Shown: piece after piece, positions 26,370 to 34,015 of the stretch
Numbering within the stretch: position 1 is the stretch's first letter
Layout of the letters: each line of letters begins with the position of its first letter
DNA from: Microbacterium arborescens
GTDB taxonomy: Bacteria > Actinomycetota > Actinomycetes > Actinomycetales > Microbacteriaceae
Direction: 5' to 3'
NCBI RefSeq assembly: GCF_030369635.1
Contig: NZ_CP128474.1
Location: 1,736,001 to 1,800,000, forward strand
DNA: 64,000 nucleotides
The notes under the pieces: generated by a model
Told to the model about the DNA's origin: nothing
Database searches by the model: none
The model's input: the letters and a program-made list of their open reading frames with translations, nothing else
Position numbers and translations under genes: made by a program

Positions 26370-28840
26370 GCGACGCGAGTCCCGCAGAGCGATTCCTCGC
26401 GGCGCAGTCCGCCCGGGCGCATCCGCTCACGGCGGCGTTCGCCGACATGCAACGATTCGACCTCGACCCGTTCCAGGTCGCCGGGTGCCATGCACTCGAG
26501 GAAGGCAGGAGCGTCCTCGTCGCTGCTCCGACGGGCGCCGGCAAGACGATCGTGGGCGAGTTCGCCATGCACCTCGCGATGCTCGAACCCGACACCAAGG
26601 CGTTCTACACGACGCCCATGAAGGCGCTGTCGAATCAGAAGTTCCGCGAGCTCGTCGACGTCTACGGCGAGGACGAGGTCGGCCTCCTGACCGGCGACAC
26701 CAACATCAACGGCAGCGCTCGCATCGTGGTCATGACCACGGAAGTGCTCCGCAACATGCTGTACGCCGACTCGCCGGCTCTGCGCGGACTGCGGTACGTG
26801 GTCATGGACGAGGTGCATTACCTCGCCGATCGCTTCCGAGGCGCGGTGTGGGAGGAGGTCATCATCCACCTCCACCCGTCCGTGCGGATGGTGGCGCTCT
26901 CGGCGACGGTCTCGAACGCCGAGGAATTCGGCGACTGGCTCGACACGGTCCGGGGTGACACCGCGGTGGTGGTCTCCGAGATCCGCCCGGTCCCTCTCGA
27001 GCAGCACGTCCTGGTGCGCGGGGATCTCCTGCCGCTGTTCGACGACCGCTCCGGTGTCGCGACGGCTCAGGTCAACCAAGAGCTCACACGTCTGAGGTCG
27101 CCCCAGAGCCAGCGTTATGAGAACAACCGCCGCGCGCACGGATACCGCGGGGGAGGGGGCCGCGAGGCGCATCGCAAGCACCGCGGCGGCACAGCGCCCG
27201 CGCGCCCAGCAGCCGTGCAGCGCCTCGAGCGCATCGACCGTCCCGCGGTGGTCGAGCTGCTCGGCCGGGCCAACCTGCTTCCCGCCATCTTCTTCATCTT
27301 CAGCCGAGCGGGTTGCGACGGGGCCGTCCAGCAGGTTCGCCGCGCGGGTCTGCGCCTCACGACCCCCGAAGAGCGCGACGAGATTCGCGCGATCGTCGAT
27401 CGACGCACGCGGGTGCTGGCGCAAGAAGACCTCGCGGTACTCGGCTTCTGGGAGTGGCGCGACAACCTCGAGCGCGGGGTTGCCGCTCACCACGCGGGAC
27501 TGCTGCCCGCGTTCAAGGAGGTCGTCGAGGAGCTGTTCCAACGAAAGCTCGTGAAGGCGGTGTTCGCGACCGAGACGCTCGCGTTGGGGATCAACATGCC
27601 CGCCCGCACGGTCGTGCTGGAGAAGCTCGAGAAGTTTAACGGCGAGGCTCGGGTGGCGATCACCTCGGGCGAGTACACCCAGCTGACCGGACGCGCGGGG
27701 CGCCGGGGCATCGACGTCGAGGGCCATGCGGTCATCCAGTGGAGCGAGGGGCTCGATCCGCAGGCGGTCGCCTCACTGGCGTCTCGGCGCACTTACCCGC
27801 TGAACTCGAGCTTCCGGCCGACCTACAACATGGCCGTGAACCTCATCGACCGGTTCGGACGCGACGAGGCCCGCGAGATCCTCGAGTCGTCCTTCGCCCA
27901 GTTCCAGGCCGACCGCTCCGTCGTGGGCCTCGCACGCCAGGTCAAAGAGAAGGAACAGACCCTCGACCGGTACGCCCGTTCGATGACGTGCGACCGCGGC
28001 GACTTCGCCGAGTACTCCGGCATCCGGCGCGAGCTGAGCGACCTCGAGAAGCTCAACCGCAACGACCGCACAGCCCCGGCGCGGATCCGGCAACGCCGGC
28101 AGGATGAACTGGCCGGGCTCCGGAAGCGAATGCAGCGCCATCCCTGCCACGACTGCCCGGACCGTGAGCACCACGCTCGGTGGGCCGAGCGCTATTGGCG
28201 GTTGCGGCGCGACGTCCAGAAACTGCGGCAGCAGATCGACACCCGCACCGGCACCGTCGCGCGCGTGTTCGATCGGGTGGTCGATGTCCTCACCGCACTC
28301 GATTACGTCGCTGTCGACGCCGACGGCACGACGACGCTGACGGCGGCCGGTGCGACGATGCGACGGATCTACGGTGAACGCGACCTCCTCGTGGCCGAGT
28401 CGCTCCGCCGAGGGATCTGGCGCAACCTCGACCCCGCAGGTCTCGCGGCGCTGGCATGCAGCCTCGTCTACGAACCGCGTCGCGAAGGCGACGGGCCAGG
28501 TGAATACGGCCTGCCGCGCGGAGCTTTCCGCACGGCGCTGGCCGAAACGCAGGAGCTGTGGGCGGTGCTCGACGACCTTGAGAAGGATCACCGTCTGCCC
28601 GGCACGGAGCCGGTGGCGACCGGGCTGGCGAAGGCCATGCACTCCTGGGCGCGCGGCGTCATGCTCGATCGCGTGCTGGTGGAGGCCGACATGGCGGCAG
28701 GCGACTTCGTGCGCTGGACGAAGCAGACCATCGATCTCCTCGATCAGCTCTCGCTCGTCGCGGAGGCCGAGGTGGCGCGGACGGCGCGAGCGGCGTTGGA
28801 AGCGGTCCGCCGCGGCATCGTGGCATATTCCGGCGTTTAG
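26366..28840 (+). CDS. helY: Ski2/Mtr4-like RNA helicase HelY
   Basis: This 824-aa DExH helicase carries motif I APTGAGKT (about residues 53-60), motif II DEVH (about 148), motif III SATVSN, and motif VI TGRAGRRGID. The C-terminal half resembles Mtr4/Ski2 arch and helical regions, with Cys-containing patches MTCDRGDFAEYSGIRREL and HPCHDCPDREHHARW that are typical of actinobacterial HelY. Such helicases are thought to unwind structured RNA. The GTG overlaps the tatC stop, as in M. tuberculosis (Rv2093c-Rv2092c). The basic insertion after residue 245 (AHGYRGGGGREAHRKHRGG) is probably an unstructured RNA-contact loop. A long frame reading further into lnt is not used. Confidence 0.92.
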   Translation: MSDASPAERFLAAQSARAHPLTAAFADMQRFDLDPFQVAGCHALEEGRSVLVAAPTGAGKTIVGEFAMHLAMLEPDTKAFYTTPMKALSNQKFRELVDVYGEDEVGLLTGDTNINGSARIVVMTTEVLRNMLYADSPALRGLRYVVMDEVHYLADRFRGAVWEEVIIHLHPSVRMVALSATVSNAEEFGDWLDTVRGDTAVVVSEIRPVPLEQHVLVRGDLLPLFDDRSGVATAQVNQELTRLRSPQSQRYENNRRAHGYRGGGGREAHRKHRGGTAPARPAAVQRLERIDRPAVVELLGRANLLPAIFFIFSRAGCDGAVQQVRRAGLRLTTPEERDEIRAIVDRRTRVLAQEDLAVLGFWEWRDNLERGVAAHHAGLLPAFKEVVEELFQRKLVKAVFATETLALGINMPARTVVLEKLEKFNGEARVAITSGEYTQLTGRAGRRGIDVEGHAVIQWSEGLDPQAVASLASRRTYPLNSSFRPTYNMAVNLIDRFGRDEAREILESSFAQFQADRSVVGLARQVKEKEQTLDRYARSMTCDRGDFAEYSGIRRELSDLEKLNRNDRTAPARIRQRRQDELAGLRKRMQRHPCHDCPDREHHARWAERYWRLRRDVQKLRQQIDTRTGTVARVFDRVVDVLTALDYVAVDADGTTTLTAAGATMRRIYGERDLLVAESLRRGIWRNLDPAGLAALACSLVYEPRREGDGPGEYGLPRGAFRTALAETQELWAVLDDLEKDHRLPGTEPVATGLAKAMHSWARGVMLDRVLVEADMAAGDFVRWTKQTIDLLDQLSLVAEAEVARTARAALEAVRRGIVAYSGV

Positions 28841-28843
28841 GCT
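28838..28843 (+). promoter_or_regulatory. -10 box of lnt overlapping the helY stop codon
   Basis: TAGGCT begins with the TAG stop of helY and ends 7 bases before the GTG of lnt. Confidence 0.45.
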
Positions 28844-28850
28844 CGATCAC

Positions 28851-30410
28851 GTGCCCGACTCGTCTCCGGCCGCCGAGCGGCCCCTGATACCGCTGTGGCT
28901 GGCACTCATCGGCGCCGTCGTCGGCGGCGCCGTGCTGGATGCCGCGTTCCCCGACATCGGGTGGTGGCCGCTGGCGTTCGTCGGCGTCGCATTCGCGCTC
29001 GTGGGTCTCATCGGGCGTTCGGTCTGGGGGGCTCTCGCCGTCGGCGCCGTGTTCGGGGCGTCGTTCTACTTCATCCATATCTCGTGGATCACCCGGTATC
29101 TCGGGCCGCTGCCGTGGTTCGGCCTCGCCGGCATCGAGACCGTCTTCTTCGCCGTCGGATCGATCCCCATCGCTCTCGCCTACCGCTGGCTACCGCGGCT
29201 GCTTCCCGGCGGGGCAGGACGGCCTGTGGCACTTCCGGCCCTCGTCGCGGGGCTGTGGACCGCCCGCGAGCTCTTCATGGGCTCCTGGCCCTACACCGGG
29301 TTCCCCTGGGGCCGGATCGGGATGAGCCAGTCCGAGAGCCCGCTCGCGCACATCGCCTCTTGGACGGGTGTCGCAGGCCTTACCTTCCTCATGGTCTTCG
29401 TGACGGCGGCAGTCGTGGAGTGGCTGCGCCTCGGTCGCCTGCGCGACGTCCGCACGGCTCTGCCCGCGGCCATCGTCACGGTCGCGCTCGTCGCTGTGCC
29501 TGCCTTCCCGACGGCGGATGCCGGGACCTATCGGGTCGGCTCCGTGCAGGGCGACGGTCCGACCGGCTACTTCGACTCGCGCGAGCCTTACGACGTCCTG
29601 CGCTCGCAACTCGCCGCGACCCAGCCCATCATCGACCAGCCGATGGACCTGTTGGTCTGGCCGGAAGGCGGAATCGACGCCGACCCCCTCTCCAATGCCT
29701 CGGTCGCCGACACCCTCGACCGTCTGTCGGAGCGGGTCGACGCGCCGTTGCTCGTCAACGCGGCGACGCAGCGCGGCGACGACGTCTACAACACGTCCAT
29801 GCTCTGGGAGGCCGGCGCCGAGAACCCCGTCGCCATCCACGACAAGTCGCGGCCCGTCCCGATGGGGGAGTACGTGCCCGATCGGTGGTTCTTCGAACTG
29901 ATCGTGCCCGATCTGATCGGGCTCATCCAGCGCGAGTACACGCCGGGGACCAATGCACCGTTCATGGACGTGTCGGGTGTGGGTGTCGGGCTCGCCATCT
30001 GTTTCGACGTGCTGTACGACGACGTCATCTGGACGGGCGCGCGCGATGGCGCGCAGCTCTACGTCTTCCAGACCAACAATGCCGACTTCCGCGACACCGA
30101 CGAGAACCTGCAGCAGCTCGCGTTCGCGCGGATGCGGGCAATCGAGACCGGGCGCGCGGTCGTGAACATCTCCACCGTCGGAACGAGTCAGGTGATCGCG
30201 CCCGACGGGAGCGAGCTCGACGGACTGCCGGCGGCCGAAGCAGGCGCGATGCTCACCGAGGTGCCGCTGCGCACCGGCCTCACGCCGGCCGTCGTGGTCG
30301 GGGGAGCGGTGCAGCTCATCCTCGGCTGGGGGAGCCTCCTGGCTCTCGTGGCGTGCGGTGCGACCGTCGCCATCACGCGCCGCCGGTCGGGCTCCGCTCC
30401 GCGAGAATGA
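28851..30410 (+). CDS. lnt: Apolipoprotein N-acyltransferase
   Basis: This 519-aa enzyme has an N-terminal membrane domain of about six helices (residues 15-220) and a nitrilase-type catalytic domain. The triad is visible: Glu272 in WPEGG, Lys332 in DKSRPVPMGEYVP and Cys384 in AICFDVLYDD. It adds the third acyl chain to the N-terminal Cys of lipoproteins in the membrane, acting after Lgt and LspA. The GTG at 28851 starts the segment of typical length (the earlier frame lies inside helY). A last hydrophobic helix is at about 480-500. In M. tuberculosis lnt neighbours rbpA in the same way. Confidence 0.94.
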   Translation: MPDSSPAAERPLIPLWLALIGAVVGGAVLDAAFPDIGWWPLAFVGVAFALVGLIGRSVWGALAVGAVFGASFYFIHISWITRYLGPLPWFGLAGIETVFFAVGSIPIALAYRWLPRLLPGGAGRPVALPALVAGLWTARELFMGSWPYTGFPWGRIGMSQSESPLAHIASWTGVAGLTFLMVFVTAAVVEWLRLGRLRDVRTALPAAIVTVALVAVPAFPTADAGTYRVGSVQGDGPTGYFDSREPYDVLRSQLAATQPIIDQPMDLLVWPEGGIDADPLSNASVADTLDRLSERVDAPLLVNAATQRGDDVYNTSMLWEAGAENPVAIHDKSRPVPMGEYVPDRWFFELIVPDLIGLIQREYTPGTNAPFMDVSGVGVGLAICFDVLYDDVIWTGARDGAQLYVFQTNNADFRDTDENLQQLAFARMRAIETGRAVVNISTVGTSQVIAPDGSELDGLPAAEAGAMLTEVPLRTGLTPAVVVGGAVQLILGWGSLLALVACGATVAITRRRSGSAPRE

Positions 30411-30412
30411 GA

Positions 30413-30442
30413 ATGCCGTCGGCCCCGAGGGACCGACGGCAT
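30413..30442. terminator. Bidirectional terminator between lnt and rbpA
   Basis: A 10-bp perfect stem (30413-30422 with 30433-30442) and a 10-base loop lie between the two convergent genes, 3 bases after the lnt stop. Confidence 0.85.
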
Positions 30443-30461
30443 GTCGCGCGGAGCTGGAGGC

Positions 30462-30824
30462 TCAGGCGCTCAAACGAGAGCCGCGGCGCTCACGGAGCAT
30501 CGCGAGACGCTCCTCGAGCAGCTCTTCGAGCTCGGGGATCGTGCGGCGTTCGAGCAGCATGTCCCAGTGAGTGCGGGCGGCCTTGTCGCCCGAGTGATCG
30601 ACCTCGACGAGCCCGTCGCCCACGCGCAAGAGAGCCTCGGCGCCGCATGCGCGGCACTCCCAGGTCTCCGGCGCTTCTGCGTCGGCGGCGAACGTCATGA
30701 CGGTCTCGTGCTCACAGCGCGAACACACGTACGTGTGGTTGACCCGGTCGTGGAAGACGACGCCCTCTTCGCTCTGTAGGCTCGAGGCGCCGAGTCGGAT
30801 GCCGCGCAAGCTGCGGTCTGCCAT
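30462..30824 (-). CDS. rbpA: RNA polymerase-binding protein RbpA
   Basis: This 120-aa protein matches RbpA throughout: a basic N-terminus (MADRSLRGIRLGASSLQSEEGV), a central zinc-finger-like fold with Cys in YVCSRCEHE and WECRACGAEA, a basic linker, and the sigma-interaction helix (LERRTIPELEELLEERLAMLRERR). It binds the sigma subunit of group 1/2 and stabilises open complexes in actinobacteria. The ATG at 30824 has AGAGGA upstream; the longer frame from 30878 adds an unsupported leader. Upstream 30825-30934 is the promoter region and contains the inverted repeat CATCGG...CCGATG (30895-30916). Confidence 0.95.
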   Translation of the reverse strand: MADRSLRGIRLGASSLQSEEGVVFHDRVNHTYVCSRCEHETVMTFAADAEAPETWECRACGAEALLRVGDGLVEVDHSGDKAARTHWDMLLERRTIPELEELLEERLAMLRERRGSRLSA

Positions 30825-30934
30825 TGTGTGGTCCTCTCGTCGGCTATCAGTTGTAACGTGCGCAGCTGTGTGCATCATCCGAACAACGGTTCGTCATCGG
30901 GGTTTCACAGCCGATGTTCAGCGTGTCGGGGTAT

Positions 30935-31705
30935 TCAGCGTTCCCCCGCCGCGATGGTCAGCGCGCGGTCGGACCGATCCGTGACGATGCCGTCGACGCC
31001 GGCAGCGAGCAGGCGTCTCATGCTGTCTGCGTCGTTGACCGTCCAGACATGTATTTCGACGCCGGCACGATGGACCGCGCGGATCATTCGGGGGGAGACG
31101 ATGCGGACCGGACCCCGGCGCTCGGGGACCTGTACCGCGTCGATGCCGCGCAACGCACGACCCATCAACCATGGCACACCTGAAGCGACGGCGGCGACGA
31201 GCGCCGCGATCCGGATGGTCCCCGCCGATGTCGCCGGGCTTCCTCCCGCGGCACGCGCGGCGCGGAGGGCGCGCACGCGCGTGCGATCGGAGAAGCTCGT
31301 GAGCAGGACTCGCTCCGCATGAGGGGCCACGAGCTGTCCGACATTCTCGGCTGCGGCGTCGACCTTCACGTCGAGATTGAACGACAGGGACGGGAACGCC
31401 TCGAGCGCCTGCGCCAGAGTCACGAGCCCTCCGCGGTCGGCCATGATCTCCTCCAGCTCGCGATCGCCGACATCCGCGATCGGGCGCGGGTCGCCGGTGA
31501 CCCGCGACAGGTCGGCGTCATGGAAGAGGATCACGGTGCCGTCAGCGCTCAGGTGGCAGTCCGACTCGACGTATCGGACTCCGAGTGCGTGCGCTGCCGC
31601 GAAAGCGGCGAAGGTGTTCTCGACGACGCCCTCGGAGTCAGGGGGCACGAAACCGCGGTGCGCGAGCACCCTCGGTCGCTCCGCCCTGAAGTACGGATGC
31701 GTCAC
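30935..31705 (-). CDS. Glycerophosphodiester phosphodiesterase (cytosolic)
   Basis: This 256-aa TIM-barrel protein has GDPD motifs LAHRGFVP (about 13-20), ENTFAAF (about 29-35), ESDCHLSADGTVILFHDADL (about 46-65), and EIHVWTVND toward the end. It hydrolyses glycerophosphodiesters to glycerol-3-phosphate and an alcohol, and has no signal peptide. The GTG at 31705 overlaps the SPFH stop (GTGA), so it is the third gene of an NfeD-SPFH-GDPD operon. The frame continues upstream to 32167, but only as a shadow of the SPFH gene. Confidence 0.9.
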   Translation of the reverse strand: MTHPYFRAERPRVLAHRGFVPPDSEGVVENTFAAFAAAHALGVRYVESDCHLSADGTVILFHDADLSRVTGDPRPIADVGDRELEEIMADRGGLVTLAQALEAFPSLSFNLDVKVDAAAENVGQLVAPHAERVLLTSFSDRTRVRALRAARAAGGSPATSAGTIRIAALVAAVASGVPWLMGRALRGIDAVQVPERRGPVRIVSPRMIRAVHRAGVEIHVWTVNDADSMRRLLAAGVDGIVTDRSDRALTIAAGER

Positions 31706-32649
31706 GGCGCGGGCGGAGCGGAACGGTCGGCGGGCGGCACCGGCCGGTCGTCGCGACGGCCCGCGAACCCCGCGCTCATGCTCTTGAGCGCCTCGGTGAA
31801 CTCGCTCGGGATGATCCAGAGCTTGCTCGACGCGCTGTCGCTGATCTTCGGGAGGGTCTGGAGGTACTGGTAAGCCAGCAGCTTGTCGTCGGGATTGCCG
31901 TCGTGGATCGCCTGGAACACGGACTGGATCGCGGCCGACTCGCCCTCGGCGCGCAGGATCTGAGCCTGCTTGTCGCCCTCGGCTTTCAGGATCTCCGCCT
32001 GGCGGCGACCCTCCGCCTCGAGGATCTGCGACTGCTTCGAGCCCTCCGCGGTGAGGATCGCGGCGCGGCGGTCGCGCTCGGCGCGCATCTGCTTCTCCAT
32101 GGAGTCCTGGATCGAGGTGGGCGGATCGATCGCCTTCAGCTCGACACGCGAGACCCGGATGCCCCACTTGCCGGTCGCCTCGTCGAGGACGATGCGCAGC
32201 TGGCCGTTGATGTTGTCACGGCTCGTGAGGGCTTCTTCGAGGTTCAGGCCTCCGACGACGTTTCGGAGCGTCGTGGTCGTCAGCTGCTCGACGGCTCCGA
32301 GATAGTTGTTGATCTCGTACGTGGCGGCACGCGCGTCGGTGACCTGGAAGTAGACGACGGTATCGATAGAGACCACGAGGTTGTCCTCGGTGATGACCGG
32401 CTGCGGCGGGAACGACACCACCTGCTCGCGCATGTCGACCAGGGGGAGGACCCGATCGATGAAGGGCACGAGCAGATTCAGTCCGGGCGCGAGCGTGCGC
32501 TGATAGCGCCCCAGGCGCTCGACGACGCCCGCGTAGGCCTGCGGGATGATCCGGATCGAGCGGAAGAGCACGACGATCACGAAGATCGCCAGGACGACGA
32601 GGAGCACGATCACGAAGATCTGCCCGACGAAAGCGCCGACATCAACCAC
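31702..32649 (-). CDS. SPFH/band 7 membrane protein (flotillin/stomatin-like)
   Basis: This 315-aa protein has one N-terminal transmembrane helix (residues 7-27, VGQIFVIVLLVVLAIFVIVVLF), then a PHB domain (about 30-200; GVVERLGRYQRTLAPGLNLLVPFIDRV, NLVVSIDTVVYFQV, TSRDNINGQLR). A coiled coil with repeated EAEGRRQAEILKAEGDKQAQ follows (about 200-250). It assembles into membrane rings or microdomains. The GTG at 32649 is preceded by AAGGAG; the GTGGTTGATG overlaps the NfeD stop by 8 bases. Such stomatin-like proteins normally pair with NfeD proteins, as here. Confidence 0.93.
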   Translation of the reverse strand: MVDVGAFVGQIFVIVLLVVLAIFVIVVLFRSIRIIPQAYAGVVERLGRYQRTLAPGLNLLVPFIDRVLPLVDMREQVVSFPPQPVITEDNLVVSIDTVVYFQVTDARAATYEINNYLGAVEQLTTTTLRNVVGGLNLEEALTSRDNINGQLRIVLDEATGKWGIRVSRVELKAIDPPTSIQDSMEKQMRAERDRRAAILTAEGSKQSQILEAEGRRQAEILKAEGDKQAQILRAEGESAAIQSVFQAIHDGNPDDKLLAYQYLQTLPKISDSASSKLWIIPSEFTEALKSMSAGFAGRRDDRPVPPADRSAPPAP

Positions 32650-33127
32650 GGGCGTTCTCCTTCGTATCAGGGGCGGGGGAAGTGACCTCGACCGTTGCAC
32701 CGCGGACGGCACGGACGACGAGGCGGGAACCGACGGGGACGTCTGCGCGATCGTCGACGAGGCGGGCGGTCCACGTCTCGCCGTTGTCGAGCTTGACCGA
32801 CCCTGCTCCGTCGACGAAGGGGACGAGGACGCGGGCGCCCAGGCCCGCGAGCGCGTCGACGTTGGTCGGTATGTGCTGACTGCTCCGGCGCAGGGCCCGC
32901 AGGAGGAGCGGCCGGATGGTGAACAGCAGCAACGCCGACACCGCAGCGGCCGCGGCGACCTGAAGCCACCACGGGGCGGACAGGAGGTTCGTTCCCAGAC
33001 CGCCGATCAAGGTTCCACCGGCGAGCATGAGGAACGTGAACTCGAGTGTGAGCAACTCGACGATGACGAAGATCAGGGCCAGCACGAGCCACGCTATCCA
33101 CAGATACTGCGTGAGATCAGGCAACAT
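32642..33127 (-). CDS. NfeD family membrane protein
   Basis: This 161-aa protein has two or three N-terminal transmembrane segments (LWIAWLVLALIFVIVELL, EFTFLMLAGGTLIGGLGTNLL and WWLQVAAAAAVSALLLF, about residues 8-80), and a C-terminal OB-fold domain (NVDALAGLGARVLVPFVDGAGSVKLDNGETWTARL) of the NfeD1b short type. It partners with the SPFH protein and may modulate ring assembly. ATG 33127 has AAGGAG 6 bases upstream. It lies first in the operon with SPFH and GDPD genes. The 123-base gap to the divergent SDR gene should contain both promoters. Confidence 0.92.
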   Translation of the reverse strand: MLPDLTQYLWIAWLVLALIFVIVELLTLEFTFLMLAGGTLIGGLGTNLLSAPWWLQVAAAAAVSALLLFTIRPLLLRALRRSSQHIPTNVDALAGLGARVLVPFVDGAGSVKLDNGETWTARLVDDRADVPVGSRLVVRAVRGATVEVTSPAPDTKENARG

Positions 33128-33250
33128 CGACGCTCCTTCGTCCCTCATCCGAACCTATCAGTCAGGGGTCCGATCCGGGCCGGTTGATAGGCTCGTGCGG
33201 TGCCGGTGAACCGCCGTGCCGACAGCCTTTCTTCCCCGCAGGAGCGCCAC

Positions 33251-34015
33251 ATGACTCAGCCCCTTCCCGCCGGAACCCTCTCCGGTCGCACGGCACTGGT
33301 GACCGGATCGTCGCGCGGTGTCGGCGCGGATACGGCGCGCTTCCTCGCGCAGGCGGGGGCGAACGTCGTCATCAACTTCCGCAATAAGGCGCCTCGTGCC
33401 GAGAAGCTCGCCGCCGAGCTGCGCGAGCTGGGCGTCGAGGTGCTCGTCGTCGGCGCCGACCTGACCGACCGCGCCTCGGTCGACGAGATGTTCGCCGCCG
33501 TCCGTGAGACGTTCGGCCACCTCGATCTGCTCGTGCTGAACGCGTCCGGCGGGATGGAAGGCGGCATGGCCGAGGACTATGCGCTCACCCTCAACCGCGA
33601 CGCGCAGCTCGGCACCCTCGACGCGGCGCTGCCGCTCCTCGAGGACGGATCGCGCGTGGTCTTCGTGACCAGCCACCAGGCCCACTTCATCCGCACGACC
33701 CCGACGATGCCCGAGTACGAGGCCGTCGCGTTGTCGAAGCGCGCGGGCGAGGACGCCCTGCGTGAGCGGGTGGGCGAGCTCGCCGAGCGCGGGATCGGAT
33801 TCGTCGTCGTGTCGGGCGACATGATCGAGGGCACCATCACCGCGACCCTGCTCGAACGTGCCAACCCGGGCGCTATCGAGACGCGTCGGAAGTCGGCCGG
33901 CAAGCTCTACAACGTGTCGGAGTTCGCCGCCGAGATCGCACTCGCGGCCGTCGAGCCGATCCCGGCGGACAACACCCGTCTCGTGGGAGACATCTCGTCC
34001 TTCGGCGGCGAGTGA
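33251..34015 (+). CDS. SDR family oxidoreductase lacking the usual catalytic Tyr
   Basis: This 254-aa Rossmann protein has TGSSRGVGADTARFLA (about residues 19-34) and the NAD-contact LNASGGMEGG (NNAG-equivalent). At the catalytic site the usual YxxxK is replaced: the sequence MPEYEAVALSKRAGED aligns its Lys with VALSK, leaving Val where Tyr is expected (a Tyr occurs three residues earlier). An Ser-containing VTSHQAH is present. It may be a divergent reductase or a non-catalytic member. The ATG at 33251 has GCAGGAG upstream; TAGGCT 6 bases before GTG 33200 allows a 17-residue longer leaderless form. It overlaps the S9 peptidase by 4 bases. Confidence 0.8.
   Translation: MTQPLPAGTLSGRTALVTGSSRGVGADTARFLAQAGANVVINFRNKAPRAEKLAAELRELGVEVLVVGADLTDRASVDEMFAAVRETFGHLDLLVLNASGGMEGGMAEDYALTLNRDAQLGTLDAALPLLEDGSRVVFVTSHQAHFIRTTPTMPEYEAVALSKRAGEDALRERVGELAERGIGFVVVSGDMIEGTITATLLERANPGAIETRRKSAGKLYNVSEFAAEIALAAVEPIPADNTRLVGDISSFGGE

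Noticed and set aside
30895..30961. Sigma-R-like (GGAAC) promoter for rbpA
   Set aside because: GGAAC is present on the minus strand but no GTT lies at the expected spacing.
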